DNA of 64,000 bases from Adiantum capillus-veneris (GCA_014529385.2 CM043952.1:70048299-70112298); one strand, 5' to 3'; positions 1 to 12,271 are shown, numbered from the stretch's first letter. Numbers and translations are program-made. Notes: generated by a model from the sequence alone, not told the origin.

Positions 1-225
1 TTTATCAGCAAAGAATAGCCCTGTTGTTTGGAGCCGAGAGACTTGGGGAAATCTTGCGCTCTCCTCATCCTGTCATTCTACCCTTACTAGACTATTACCA
101 TTCCTTTGATGAGTCGATCTTCATCCTATTTTGAGCTAAGTTGTGCTAAAGCTCCAAATTGTAATTACCATACTCTATTTTAAAATAAATTGGAGTTGTT
201 TGTGTAATTGTTTACTCTCTCACTT
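1..225 (+). other. Element A leader between the unseen 5' LTR and gag
   Basis: This is AT-rich sequence without a convincing reading frame. It lies directly before the gag ATG at 226 and corresponds in position to the leader of element B upstream of 24940. No primer site is visible, so the window starts inside the element. Confidence 0.6.
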
Positions 226-1787
226 ATGGCCTTCCCTAATTTTTATGGTAAGCCTGGGGAGGTTGCTCCGGACTTTTTGGATAATTTGGAAATGGCCTTT
301 CTGGTATCGGGAAGGGATGACGAAGCTACTAAGTTAAGGGCCTTTCCTTTGGTCTTGAGGGAAGGTGCAAAATTATGATCAAACTTTGGCACCTGAAGAA
401 AGAAGAGACTGGGAGTCCTTAAAGATGGCCTTCATCGAAGAATTTCGCCGCCATGAGCCTCCAAAGGAGATATGGAGACAGCTCTTAGAAGCTATAGAAG
501 ACATCACCCAATGACTATAGAAGCTATGAAGGAAAGTTTTCCAACCTGTGAGAGAAATGGTGTGCATCACTAGGTGAAGGAGAAAGGGCGCCAGAATGCC
601 TAAAGAAGGACTGTTTCCTGGCAGGGCTTTACCCCATCCTTCGAGAAAAGGTAAAAGGTAAATTCCCAGATACCTCTGATAAAGCTATGACTTATGCAAG
701 GGAGAAGGATAGGAAGTTAAAATTCCAAGCTCAACTACAAGGGGGAATGGAGCCTCCACCGCTAGCTCAACCTACGGCAAGGGTAGTAGTAGGGACAGGA
801 GCAACAGACCAAGAGTCCTCTCAACAAGAATTACTTCAACAAATCACCAATCAACTACAGAGCCTGTCCATCAATCTGGTTCAAGGTGTAAGGGCTCCCC
901 AGCCAGGAAATGAACGAAATAGACAAGAAGGACAAAGGCAAGCACGTGAGTACATTTGCTACAACTGTGGAGAGGTAGGTCACGGCATGTATTATTGCCC
1001 CCATCCACAACGCTATCAAGGAAATGGTAATCAAAGACGGCCTCCTCGCCAGCAAGTCACACCTTGTCGAGCTAGGCCACTAAATGGACAAAATGCACAC
1101 GTGGCTCTACCAATCCAAATATTGAGACCCCCTCCTCCACCACCACAAGCACCAGCAGAGATCCCTCCACTACCATCGGGAGGGGAGGACAGGGCTGTCT
1201 CTGTCATAAGTCTTGACAATGGTAAGGATAAAGGGAAAGAAAAAATGGAGGAAGCTGTTGCCATGCCAATAAAGAGAGTTAGGAGACAAAGAACTGATGA
1301 AATGGAAGCTTCAGAGCCGGATAAAGGGAATGAGGGTTCCTCCCAAGTGATAGGAGACAAGAAAAGGAAGAGTAGGTCAAGGAGGCACATAGGAGTAGAA
1401 GACTTTCCACTTGGGGTAGGATCCATACCTTACGACCTGGTAGCAGATGTGAGTAAGCAAGGACCAAAGATTTCATGGCAGCAACTCCTCCACCTTTCCC
1501 CAAAGATGCGTAGAACCTGGTCTAAGATGGTCAGCACCAGGAGGGCTAAGGCAAAGTCAGTTGGGTCTATTAGTGCAAGAGGCATGAAGGATATCGTGCC
1601 AGTCATTGATGCAGAGATTAAGAGTCAGCGAGTCTCCAATGTGTACGTAGATGGTGGAGCCGAGATTTGTGTTATGACAGAGAAATTAATGCACAGGTTG
1701 GGTTTGGAAGTAAACGAGCAAACTTCCTTACAAGCTAAGATGGCAAATAATGTAAGGGTGGCTTGTGTGGGAAAGTTAATGGAGTGA
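226..1787 (+). pseudogene. gag: gag and start of protease, element A (frameshifted)
   Basis: Gag is the capsid/nucleocapsid polyprotein. The chosen start at 226 gives MAFPNFYGKPGE, matching the gag start of element B. The frame breaks near 370 at a TGA, is open in another frame to about 514, then recovers and stays open from 687 to 1787. A zinc knuckle of the form CX2CX4HX4C (CYNCGEVGHGMYYC) lies at about 958-1000 and binds RNA in this family. A proline-rich and then a basic linker follow. The protease begins near 1640 with YVDGGAEICVM, where DGGA replaces the usual DSG or DTG. Unlike element B there is no stop between gag and protease. The frame ends at 1787 through a 1-base shift inside the protease. 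Confidence 0.85.
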
Positions 1788-2881
1788 AGGTTTCAGCTTT
1801 TGGTGTGGCAATCTCAATTGATGCTTATGTGATCCCAACTAAGGGGGAGGGCTATCCGCTAATCCTTGGAAGACCTTGGCTTATGGCTATGAAAGCTAGG
1901 CAAGATTGGGAGACAGGTTCCCTTGAGTTGCGACCAAATCATAAGGTAGGTGGCAAGCAACAAAAAATTGTGTATGACATGAAGCAGGGTAGACAACAAG
2001 ACCTAGAGATGGAGACTTCTATGGATGAATGGAGCACAAGCAACTGCTCTTCATCTGAGGATGAGTCATCTGAGGAGGATGCTAGCTCTTTGGAAGTCAT
2101 GGGTATAATACTGCGAAACCCAGAAGGAGAAGGTGGTCAAGACTCTCTAAACAAGGAAGAAGCCACAGGCTTAGAGGAGATGCTAGCTAAGGACCTACTA
2201 GAAGAAGAGAGAGAACCCTATTTGCAGGTACTAAAGAAGCATGCTTGCCTCTTTATAACTGATTACGAGCACATTAAAGGAGTGACGGTAACCCAACACC
2301 ATATCCAATTAAAGGAAGGTGCCAAACCAGTGGTGCAAAGGATAAAAAGATTAGGGCTAGTGCAACAAGATGCACTCTTAAAAGAAGTAAAAAGATTACT
2401 CAAGGCAGGATTTATCTACCCAGTGGAATATTTTGAGTGGGTGTCTCCAGTTGTGGTAGCACCAAAGAAAAATGGGAAGTGGAGGGTATGTGTGGATTAC
2501 AAGCCTCTAAACGCAGCCACAAAAAGGGACCATTTTCCTTTGCCTTTTCAAGATGAAATACTAAATGAAGTGGCTGGTCATGAAAGGTACACAGTGTGTG
2601 ATGGGTACTCAGGCTACTTCCAAATCAGAATTGCAGATGAAGACCAAAGAAAGACTACCTTCATAACACCTTGGGGGTGTTTTGCTTATAGAGTTATGCC
2701 TTTTGGTTTAACTAATGCCCCAGCTACTTTCCAGAGGTTTATGAACTTGGTGTTTCAACCTTACTTTGGTAAGTCCATACGAGTCTTCATTGATGATTTT
2801 TGCATTTACAGCTCTAGGGAAGTACATCTGTCCAAGGTTATGAAGGTTTCACCCGTCTGGCCCAATTGGGTGGGCAATTGA
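1763..2881 (+). pseudogene. pol: protease end and reverse transcriptase N-terminal part, element A
   Basis: It continues the protease in the next frame, with the flap and end motif LILGRPWL at about 1860. An acidic linker leads into the RT: WVSPVVVAPKKNGKWRVCVD (about 2440-2500), the GYSGYFQI box, VMPFGLTNAPATFQR, and the catalytic box VFIDDFCIYS at about 2790 with both aspartates present. It ends in a frameshift near 2838 and overlaps the following frame by 16 bases. RT copies the element RNA into DNA in the cytoplasmic particle. Expression as one polyprotein is no longer possible because of the shifts. Confidence 0.85.
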
Positions 2882-5418
2882 ATAAAGACAAGTGCCACAT
2901 AGGTGAGAGCAAGGTCACTCTACTAGGCCATGTTGTGTCTCAAGATGGTATTGAGGCTGACCCTGAAAAGGTAAAGACAATGTTAGCTTTACCTACTCCT
3001 TCAAACGTGAAGCAACTAGTCTCCTTCATTCAAAAGGTTCGCTACATGGGACGATTCATACATCTCCTTTCTCAGGCAATCTATCCTTTGCAGCAGCTCA
3101 CTAAACACACTACATTGACATGGAGTGAGGAGGGTGAAAGGTGCTTTCAAGAAGTTAAAACCATTTTGAGCTCATTGCCTGTCGTCCTACAACCCACATG
3201 GGGTGAATTATTCTATGTAAATCCTAGTGTAGGTCCAGAAGCTCTAGGAGCTGTCTTGATGCAAAAAGACCCAAAGACATCTCTCATGAGACCAGTCTAC
3301 TTCTCTAGTAGAGTGATGACAGCTGCTGAAAAGGGTTTCAGCGCAACTGAGCAATTGGTGCTAGCTCTTAAGTTTGCAGTGGAGAAGTTTCGGGCTTACT
3401 TACTTCCGAGACAATTTGTGGTGATCACAACTGAGGAGGTTTTTCCATATGCCCTACAACACATGGAATTGTCTCAAAGAATAGCAAAGTGGGTGGTGCA
3501 GCTTCAAGAGTCTGACTACACACTACAAGTAGAGGATTCCACCCGTGCTTGTTTGGCAGATGTCCTCACACAAAGGTGTTATGAGAAGGCCAAGAAAGAG
3601 GCACCTAGTAAGGTACCACCTATCCCGGAGCCTGAAGTTCTACTGGGAGCACACAGTCTGTATTTTGATGGGGCTTACAAGAGGACCAAAGACAAGGCAT
3701 CAGTAGGCATAGTAATATTAGGTCCAGAGAAGGAGAAGATCTTTGCAAAAGGGTTTCATCTAAAAGAGGTTCATTCTAACAATGAGGCAGAGTACCATGC
3801 CCTTGTTTTAGGCTTGCAATGTTGTCTTTCTCAGGGCATCACAAAGCTAAATGTTTTTGGTGACTCCATGTTGATCGTTAAGCAAATGGTTGGTGTATGG
3901 GCCTGTAAAAATGACAAATTGTCTGTTAAGATGAGGGAAGCAAAGGCCTTGTTGAAGGGTTTTAAAGAAGTTCGAGTGCACTTTGTACCTAGAGATCAAA
4001 ATCGAGAAGCAGATGCCTTAGCAGGTGAAGAACTACAAACTCTCATAGTAGGTGCTATCCTTGTGAAAAGTCCTTTATACCAGGGAAAGGAGGAGTTGCA
4101 TGATTTACTTTACTTTCTTGAGCATTGTGAAGCACCCTCTGGTATGAGTAAAAGTGAACATAGGTGGTTGGCAAAAAAGGCTACCAACTATAGCTTAGTG
4201 AATGAGGACTTGTATTGTAGAGGGAAAGATGTTGTCTTAAGGAGAGTTCCTGCATCCCACGAGATAAAGGATATTTTGTTTAGTTGTCATGAAGGTGTGT
4301 GTGGTGGCCACTTTGCACAAGAGATTACTAGCAGAAAGATTTTACAAGCAGGGTTCACGTGGCCAAGCCTCCATCGAGATGTACAACATTGGTGCCGCAC
4401 ATGTGAGGTTTGCCAAAAAGCTAGACCAAGGCGTCTTACCCATGAAAATCAGCATCCAATCAAAACCTATGGACCATTTGAAAAATGGGGGATAGATGCA
4501 ATAGGGCCACTACCTTGCACTCAATCAGGGAAGGAATACATCATTATGGGGGTGGAGTACATGACCAGATGGGCAGAAGCTCGTCCCACAAAGCGTATCA
4601 CAGCCAAGGACGTGAGTGATTTCATTTTTGAATGCCTTTGTTTCCGTTTTGGCACACCTTTGGAGATTCTCTCGGATAGGGGACCGGGATTTCGAGCTGA
4701 TTTAGTCGGGAAATTGATGAGCAAGTTAAAAATCAAGCGCAGGCACTCTACACCATACTACCCTCAGTGCAATGGTCTTGTGGAAAAGGTAAATGGTCTT
4801 ATATGTAAAATCATCACTAAGCAAGTGCATTTACATCCTAAGGCATGGGACAAACACCTAGATGCAGCACTTTGGGCCTACAGAACATCCTTTAAAACAT
4901 CCTTGGGGTATACACCTTTTCACTTGGTTTACGGGCAAGAGGCACTATTGCCTATAGAAGTGGAGCTAGCGAGCCTCCGAGTTCTAAAAGCACATCAAGA
5001 GGATAGTCAAGAGAAGCAGGTGGAAGGAGGAATCATCGATTTGGAGAGGTTAGGGCTAGATCAAGAGTCAGCAGTGAAGTACTGTGCAGCCCAGGCAGAG
5101 AAGAAACGAAAGAAGTTCAATCGCAACCTTGTCAAGAAAGGTATCAAGGAAGGTTCTTTAGTGCTCAGATACGACAATCGCTTTGATCGCAGGAAGGATG
5201 GTAAGTTCTTGCTTAAGTGGGAAGGCCCTTTTGTAGTGATACAGAGGTTCTCAAATGGTAGTTACCAACTAGGTGACCTAGATGGTAAGGTACATCAGAC
5301 CCCGGTAAATGGTTGGCGATTGAAGGCCTACCAATGTCCTCTTTCACAGCCATATGCTGGTGAAATTTATGCTAAGGATGGTTCAGAGGAGAGCTCATCA
5401 TATTCGAGCTCCAACTAA
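2866..5418 (+). pseudogene. pol: RT end, RNase H, second RNase H, integrase of element A
   Basis: This is an 850-codon open frame. Approximate residues: RT thumb 1-110; first RNase H about 115-235; a second RNase H from YFDGAY (265) through SNNEAEY to ADALA (381); integrase zinc finger from HEGVCGGH (about 473) to CEVC (513); integrase core with DAIGPLP (541), SDRGPGF (603) and VEKVNG (638), giving a correct D-D-35-E spacing; then a basic C-terminal domain with KWEGPFVV. There is no chromodomain. The frame is intact by itself but cut off from gag by upstream shifts. The domain order identifies a Ty3/gypsy element with dual RNase H. Confidence 0.9.
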
Positions 5419-5713
5419 GGTAACAATCATATACATAGTCGTTTCAACAAAAAAAAAAAAGAGAATGCTACCAGTGAAAGCGGATATTGACAATGGATGG
5501 GGTATGGCTTTCAAGGGTCTAGGAGACCAGTTGTTAGTCATGGATGGATACAATTATTCATCAGAAAGGACTAAACAGGGTGCATCAGCCAAGAAAGCAG
5601 TAACATGGCAAATTCAATTGGTACCAGGTAGGTAAGTATTCAAGAGAACCCTATTGTAGCACAACCTACAGCTAGTGGCATCAAATACCTCTAGCTTAAG
5701 GGGGAGGGCTATA
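5419..5713 (+). other. Element A 3' untranslated region and polypurine tract
   Basis: Non-coding sequence between the pol stop and the 3' LTR, with an A-run at about 5449-5460. The polypurine tract AAGGGGGAGGG (about 5698-5709) primes plus-strand DNA synthesis. The equivalent TTAGGGGGAGG precedes the LTR of element B at about 30201. Confidence 0.8.
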
Positions 5714-7189
5714 TGATGCATGGTTTTTAGGACCCCTTATGAAGATGCAATAAAGGCACAGTCAGTTGTTGGGGAGATGAGGATACTCTAGTCCAAGGGA
5801 TCTCGAAAGAGAAGAAAAATCTACTTCACAAGCACCAAAGAGTAAAAAGTGCCATGGACAGAAGATACGTGGGAACGAGCTCTTATGCATGCCTACAACC
5901 TATATCTTACAGAATAGCCCATTAATTTCTAGTGAAATTTACACGAGGATGTTTGTGTGGACTCACAGCACAGCATACTCCGTTTTCACTTTTTTACCGA
6001 CAGTAAATATTTTTTACCACAGTAAATATTTTTTACCTACATGGTAAATACAAATCACTTTTTACCTACAGTAACTTTTTTTACCCATGGTAAATATTTT
6101 TTACTGCACCATAAGTATTTGGTAGGTAACAGTTCACTGTTACTAGAAGCAGTGATTGGGCATCAACAATGCAGTTACAGGAGGAGAAAAGGAGAAAATC
6201 TTATGGTAAAGGTGAGTCAACAGGGACAAAGACTTTTGAGTTGAAAAGAGACATGCTGATTTTTTCAAAGAACACATGTCAAAAGAAGCCATGGTTGATG
6301 ATTTTTTGAGAATTTGATATTCAGGAGGACCCAGCAGGTCCCCCCCTGACATGTGCAGAACCTCCAGTTTCAACAGCCACCTTACCTGCTCTTAAATGCT
6401 GGTCAAAGCCTTATCCCCATGTGTCACAATCAGAAAAATCAGCCTTTACCCTCCCCTCTCACATCACTCTAGAGAATATCTTGATGGTGACATATCAGGT
6501 GACCTCAATCTGTTGACCACCCTAAGCAAAAAGTAACCCCAATCAGCGGATTTAAGCATGTTTATCCCTAATCCTAAACCCTCTCAGAAACCTATATAAG
6601 GAGGCCTTCTCTCACTCAAAACCAACACTTCACCAAGCAATGAAGCTATGACGACATTGCTCACAACGAGGAGCTATGGATGGAGCTCTACTCTCTCCCC
6701 CTCTCTCTCTCTCCCTCTAGTATTCTACATTACTAGCCCTAAAACCTAAATAAGGAGTCTTCTCTCATGCTCCAAGGCCACCATCCTCGCCATCATTCTC
6801 TAAGGTATTGATGTGTTGCTAGTAGGATCATACCTACTTGCTGGGTTGATTGTTTTTGACAAGGGGTTATGCCATCCTTGGCTTGCTTCTCTATATCCTT
6901 GTTATGTATGATCAGATGCCGTTGTATTGTTAAGCTGATGTCTTGTGTATATATATGCTACATAAGGTCCCTAAGCTTCGTTTCTATGTGTTTTGCCATA
7001 TGTTTTGATACCATCATAATGCCAGAAGTCTCACTTGCCTATGTGCACTATGTGTGAGGTCCCTAACCCTCTTAATTTAGGGTGGTGCCCCCTTTGTTTT
7101 GTTCTTTGCTTGTTTGCATGAGGCGTGGTTTGTGGAGTGTGCACGAGTACAGAGGCCACCCGATTGCACTGCTCTTTTTCCTGCCATCA
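5714..7189 (+). repeat. 3' LTR of element A
   Basis: It starts TGATGCATGG directly after the polypurine tract and ends in CA at 7188-7189. The end was placed by matching the closing part (GGTGGTGCCCC, then GAGGCCACC, then a pyrimidine tract) with the LTR end of element B. The length is about 1476 bp, against 1925 bp in B. A TATA box lies in CTATATAAGGAGGCC at about 6592, a string also present in both B LTRs, so it probably marks the promoter. The 5-base sequence after the LTR is TTTGG; the partner duplication is outside the window. Confidence 0.75.
5993..6115 (+). repeat. TTTTTTACC / GGTAAATA minisatellite in LTR A
   Basis: About six copies of a short unit around TTTTTTACC alternate with AGTAAATA or GGTAAATA. 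Because TTTTTTACC and GGTAAA are partly complementary, the stretch can fold back on itself. It lies in the promoter-upstream (U3) part of the LTR. The LTRs of B do not show it. Confidence 0.6.
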
Positions 7190-7254
7190 TTTGGGATGGT
7201 AATCACCACTTGAAACCTTGGATGTGCTTGATAAAAACGCGTAAGTGCAAAACC

Positions 7255-7800
7255 TTCTCGCAAAGGTGGGCAAGATCTTGGACGTTCAGATCCTCGGACG
7301 AGGCTACTACCGGATCGAGTTCGAGACTCCCAAGATGGCGTCCAAGGTCATCGCCATGAGTCCATTGACCATCCAAGTAGCTTGAGCCCACTTTAGATAG
7401 TGGAGACATGGTTTTGACCCTGCTTTAGATGTTCTGGTAGAGGAGGCAGACATCCCCATCTCCGTCTGCTTTCTTCGTTTGCGGAGGGAGTACCTACCAC
7501 TTTTGTTCAGGATAGGCTCAGCGATTGGGACTGTCCTGGAGACACCTCGCACGGCAGCCTCAGTAGATTCCAAGGCGGCCGACATTCCCTCAATTTGCGT
7601 TTGGGTTAGGGACACTCAAACTCTCTCAAAGGTCATCCTCCTGCCTTGTGTGAGTGGGGGTTGGTTTAGACAGAGCGTGGAGTATTCAAAATTCCCAAAC
7701 TAGTGCTTCATTTGTCAACAGATGGGCCATCTTGCGAAGGCCTGTCCATGGAGGAGGCCTTGACCTACACCACAAGCTCAGTCCTAGCCTGCAAGGGCTG
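7255..7800 (+). pseudogene. LINE ORF1: DUF4283-like protein with zinc knuckle
   Basis: Pieces of an RNA-binding ORF1 are visible: KVGKILDVQILGRGYYRIEF (about 7264), then RIGSAIGTVLETPRTA (about 7510), and a zinc knuckle CFICQQMGHLAKAC at about 7703-7745 (CX2CX4HX4C). This succession is known from plant L1 ORF1 proteins, which bind the element RNA. Stops at about 7382 and elsewhere break it. The start codon cannot be fixed. Confidence 0.65.
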
Positions 7801-8250
7801 GGGCTGAACGGCCCCACAGGTAGAGACACAGAGCACACATGCAGAGCCACCCTCCGAGCCTGGGGCTCCAGCGGAGGAGGGATGGTAGGTGGTCGATGAC
7901 AGAAAGGTCCACAGCAAGACAGAGTGGCACTCAGAATGATCCTCAGGCGCCTGCCCAGCAGTCGATGACGGCAAGGTCCATAGCGACAGCCTGGCACTCA
8001 GAATGGTCCTCAGGCGCCTGCCCAGCAGTAGTGGGTTCCCACAAGGAACCGTTTTGGTCCTCCTGAGCAAGATGAGGTCCCTGATCTAGCCCCCACCTCA
8101 GCTTCACCCTCTAGAGCAGCTCCTACCCCCGAGTTCCCCCCCTCCTCATCATCCTCCCCTTTGCCTCCTGCTCCCGCCACCTGATCCCCTCGCCCCTCTA
8201 TCTTTGTCGCTCCTCCCTGCCCCTCTTCTCCCCCTCTTCCCCCTGCTCCT

Positions 8251-8297
<47 letters not shown>

Positions 8298-9045
8298 ACT
8301 CCAGTTCCACAATCGACCCAGGGGGCAGGGCCATCTCCGGCTGCAAGGAGATCTCTTGGCAGCCCTTTGCCACAAGTCGCTTGGCGAGAGAGAGATAGCC
8401 TTTCTTGCGACCTCCTCTACAGGTACAAGCGTCTCCCTTTGTAGCAATTCCTCGTGGTCTAATGGGCTTCGACATTTGGCACCGATGGGACTTCTTTGAC
8501 TACAACTTTACACGTTTTCTTGGTGACTTCTCAGCAGACCATGAGGCAGCCTGCTTCAAGGTTCATGTTCTATTCCTTGCGCTAGGGGGATAGAGGCGCA
8601 GGACTCAGCGGTTGGCTTCTCTTTTCCCCTTTGCGGTAGGGACCAGACTCAGTGGACTCTCAACTCAATGCTGGAGTGGTTGCATACATAGGTCCTCGAG
8701 TTCTCTCACTACATGGGAGACCTAGGAGTTACAGACATGCTTCAGGCTTTGTGGCCATTGGCCAAGTTTGTGGTGACCCCTCCAAATACAGCAAAATGTA
8801 GACACATTGTGGTTCACTTCTTTGCTGATATGCAGTGCTTGCCATGCTATGTACACATTCATGAGGACTCCTGGACAGAGGAGGTTTCTTTACGTACGGC
8901 TTGATCTACTTGGGCTTGGGCCAGGCATTCGTTGCAGTCACGCCTATCTAGAAGACGCTCGGATGCGGATTACTCCCCATCCAACCCAGCCTCAAAGATA
9001 GCACGTTTAGCTGCTGTGGCAGCATTTGTTCTCTCTCGCTCCCCA
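7801..9045 (+). other. LINE spacer between ORF1 zinc knuckle and ORF2 endonuclease, with a 46-base C run
   Basis: The stretch is proline- and serine-rich in translation and low in complexity, as expected for the tail of ORF1. A near-direct repeat around TCAGAATGRTCCTCAGGCGCC appears at about 7930 and 7999. An uninterrupted run of 46 C occupies 8252-8297. No conserved domain is recognisable. The glycine- or proline-only frames across the C run are artefacts. Confidence 0.6.
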
Positions 9046-9835
9046 TAAGGATCGTCTCATGGAACATGCAGGGACTTGGTGGGCCCCATTTTCAGCATCA
9101 GAGGGGCCGACTGCGTTAGTAGCTTCAGCATTGCCTTGTGGGAGGAGAGATTGATCTCCTTATGCTACAGGAGCATCATCTGTGTGAGAGCCCTATTAGT
9201 AGACGTTGTGGTCAGCTCTTGCATGGACGATATGATACTTTTTGGTCAGTAGCTTTTGGACCTGGAGGCATCCATGGTGGGGCATGTATGACTATTGTGG
9301 ATTCTTTTTGTAGCAGGCCATTGTGGGCAGAGGGATTATTGTGCCAAGTAGGGCTTAGTGGATCACTATGCAGGTTCAGGGTTGCCTTGTGGGCTTCCTG
9401 AACATATATGCACCCAATGTGGCGACTGCATGAGCAGAGTTTTGGTCACAGATTGTTGAGTCTCTATGCAAGCAGAGCAATGGTGCATAGGGGGTGACTT
9501 CAACTTGTTGGAGGACCCTTCTGACAGGATTGGTGGTAGCCATGCTACTGTGCATAGAGTTGAGTTGGCAGCTTGGGAGAGGTTTTTTATGACTCTGAGG
9601 GTCTCAAATGTGTGGCAGCACTCTAGTTTTGTGAGGCCCTAATATATCCTGGCCTTCTCTCGTTCGTAACACAGAGTGGGAGGAGTGAATCTATCATGGA
9701 TAGATCGCTTCTACACTAGTGACCATTTCAGTCACTTGGGTGGGACAGTTGGCATTCTGGCAGGGACTTCCTTCTTGGACCATGCACCAGTGATCCTCAC
9801 AGTGGTAGACAGGTAGAGGAGGGGTAGCACGCTTG
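9046..9835 (+). pseudogene. LINE ORF2 endonuclease (apurinic-type) remnant
   Basis: IVSWNMQGLGG at about 9052 is the start motif of the exonuclease-endonuclease-phosphatase fold that nicks target DNA in L1 elements. LLMLQEHHL (about 9157) carries the metal-binding glutamate. GGDFNLLEDPSDR (about 9490) and FSHLGGTVG...DHAPVILTV (about 9730-9800) match the later motifs. Stops after GRLR (about 9120) and further breaks show that it is dead. Confidence 0.75.
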
Positions 9836-11362
9836 CCTGGTTGCACCGAGATAGGAGGAGAAATGTCTCAGACGAGGTGTTGCTTCCTTGTACAGGATGC
9901 AGGAGTAGCATCCAGACAGTCCTTGGTTGGAGGAACAGTTATAGCAGACTCGCCAGGAGCTTGTTAGCACAGAGGAGCAGCGCCATGAGTTTGCTTTCCA
10001 TCAACAGGCATCTCAGTGGATAGAGGTGGGTGACAGAGTGATTGGTGATTTCTTCAAGGCAGTGGGACCTCAGCATACGCATGCCAAGGTCAGTCAGTTG
10101 AGGAGGCTCGACAGGTCACTTGCTTCTGATCTAGAGGACATGCGTGCGGTTGCTACTGACTTTTACCGTGAGTTATTGTCTGTAGAGCCTCAGTCAGAGC
10201 ATCAGGATGCATGCAGGGAGCAGGTGTGGGCATAGATGCCTTGCCTTGTGACTTGAGGAGATGCGTTAAATGCTTGAGCTGCCACTTCAGCTTGAGGAGT
10301 TGCACACGGCTCTTAGTGCACTCCCATGTGGTAGCTGTCTAGGTGAGGATGGCTTGACTCCCAGTTTTCTCTTGGAGTACTGGAACCTACTTGGACCAAA
10401 TCTCTGTAGTGCTTTTCAGTACACCTTGCACATAGGAGAGATGCCTAACACCATGAGTGAGGGTCTGATCTACCTCATACCCAAGGAGGGTGGCTCCTTG
10501 GATGAGATTCGATAGTGATGCCCCATCACCATCCTCAACTCAGCCTACAAAATTCTTGCCAAGGCTCTGAGTTTGAGGATCCAGCCACTTCTAGAGAGCC
10601 TTATAAATGGGACTCAGATAGGTTTTGTCAAGGAGAGCAGTATCCTTGACAACATCTTTACTTTTTGGGAGGCTTCTACCCTAGCACAACTATGTGGTGA
10701 GGATCTGGTGATTCGTCTTCTCGATTTTGAGAAGGCTTATGCAGAGTTGACTGGGACTTTTTGGAGGGCACTCTACGTAGGATGGGCATCTCAGAGGGGT
10801 GTCAGCTTTGTACAGACGGACACACAGTCAGGTACTTTTGTCAGGAGGTAGAGATGATCCTTTCATGCTCACACGTTCGGTTAGACAGGGCTGCCTCTTG
10901 CCCCTTTCCTCTTTTTGTTCTATGCTGAGGTGATGAGACGGTTTTTGGTATTGCAGCAGGTTGGTTTACGGGACTTAGCACTCCCTATTCGGGGAGATGA
11001 GCTATTGGACGTTGAGTTTGCTGACGACTCAGCCTTGTACTTGGATGGCCAGGAGGCCAACCTTCACAGGTGTGAGCAGGCTCTTGAGACCTTCTGTTGT
11101 GCATCTGGTGCACTAATCAACTGGAGAAAGACAATGGCTTTCTCAATTGGTAGTGCTCATGTGCCCAATTAGATGCCAGGTGAGGGTTTCAGTTGGATTC
11201 CCCCAGGACTGCAGTTTGGTGCTTGGGCTGTAAGGTTGGTTTGGACTTGTCTCCCGAGCAGTAGATTTTTCCCCTCCTCCAGTTTATAAGGAGGGAGTTG
11301 TTACATTGGAGCTCCGCATGACTTTCTTTGGCTGGCAGAGTTGTAGTGGCCAACCACGTGCT
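9836..11362 (+). pseudogene. LINE ORF2 reverse transcriptase remnant
   Basis: Motifs appear in order: ALSALPCGSCLGEDGLTPSF (about 10312), LIYLIPKEGG (about 10467), CPITILNSAYKILAKALSLR (about 10519), the QIGFVKESSILDNI block (about 10615), LLDFEKAYAEL (about 10717), and the catalytic box EFADDSALYL (about 11014), followed by INWRKT (about 11115). Stops near 10514 and 10850 and a frameshift interrupt it. The segment up to 11362 reads as the conserved SLAGRVVVANHVL block. It would have reverse-transcribed its RNA at the nicked target. Confidence 0.8.
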
Positions 11363-12271
11363 TGTTAGCAGCAAGCTAACACGGAAACCATTTTTCGGAG
11401 TTCTCTTTGTAAAAAACTTAATATTTTGATAAATCGAGAATATTGTAACTCCTAGTCTCTCGGATAAACTCTGTAATTAATGAGCCGGGGCTACAAGCTT
11501 TTAGATTGTATCAACCTATCATTACCCAGCTTTGGTAGAACTCCAGATTATTATTTTTGACCACCCAAAAACCTTAGCTAAGGTATAAAAGCCAATTTCT
11601 GTAAGTTTTATAGAAGTTTTCAAAAATAGAAACACAACATGAGCTAACGACGCTCACTCCTCTCCTTCTCACAATTCCTACTCCCTCCACGGTTGTCACA
11701 TTGCAGTCACGCTTGTTGCATTACAACCACAGGTAAGAGCTCTATGCATTGACGTAAGCAGTTCATAGTATTTCGTAGATTTTGGCATCGCCTAATTTCA
11801 TCATAACTAGGAATTTACACTTTCAAATCAAAAACTAAGCATAGGTGGGGTAATGGGAGATCATTGCTAAGCATTTAGATGCATTCTGGGTTGAAAATGA
11901 CTAGGTCAAAAATCCACTGATGTTAATAATAGCAATTTTGTAACTTGACCTAAAGTGGAGTTTGAGACTATAAGAATGTGTGCTTAGGTGTTATAAACTT
12001 TTCCTAGAAGTTTCATTACGTTTGGATGTCATTTGATGTTGTAACGGATGTGATTTGTTTGTCGATGAGCGATTAGCTTTTAGTGATTTCAGTCACTTGA
12101 GTGTAGCTTGAGTTAGATGCGAGTTGTTCGTTGGTTTTCAAGAGATTGAAAACCTCTTGTAGCCTCTATGTACTAGTCGAGTCAGCTTCATCCCATGGAT
12201 TGACAAATTAATCGTGGTTTTCACTAATACTGCAATAAGATAGGATGGTGAGGTTAGACATGAGTCCCACA
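11363..12271 (+). repeat. 5' LTR of element C
   Basis: It starts TGTTAGCAGC and ends CA at 12270-12271, directly before a primer site; length about 909 bp. A TATA box GGTATAAAAG lies at about 11583. A splice-donor-like AG|GTAAGA occurs at 11731-11737, downstream of the likely transcription start. The first 35 bases match the start of the 3' LTR at 63966 with few differences. Five bases before it are GTGCT in the LINE. Confidence 0.8.

Larger units (their letters stand above)
1..7189 (+). mobile_element. Element A: Ty3/gypsy LTR retrotransposon, 5' end outside the window
   Basis: Gag, protease, RT, RNase H, a second RNase H and integrase follow in that order, then a polypurine tract and a 3' LTR. 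The 5' LTR and primer site lie before base 1. Its proteins align block for block with element B (22158-34232), for example the zinc knuckle, the DGGA protease box and the VFIDD/E RT box, so A and B belong to one family. A second RNase H between RNase H and integrase is the hallmark of the plant Tat-type (non-chromovirus) branch. Several 1-base frameshifts and stops make A non-autonomous. The 3' end lies against LINE sequence, so A may have inserted into the LINE, but the other flank is not visible. Confidence 0.9.
7190..11362 (+). mobile_element. Decayed plant LINE (non-LTR retrotransposon), interrupted by element C
   Basis: ORF1 (DUF4283-like plus zinc knuckle), then ORF2 with an endonuclease and a reverse transcriptase, all on the plus strand, is the plant L1-type order. 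Many stops and shifts show it is old. The 3' part is missing: the sequence stops inside the RT-downstream motif (LSLAGRVVVANHVL) exactly where the LTR of element C starts at 11363. The 5' boundary is unclear because the 3' LTR of element A abuts it. Confidence 0.85.

Noticed and set aside
8010-8475. Glycine- or proline-run proteins of 64-145 codons
   Set aside because: They are produced by the 46-base C run inside the LINE.
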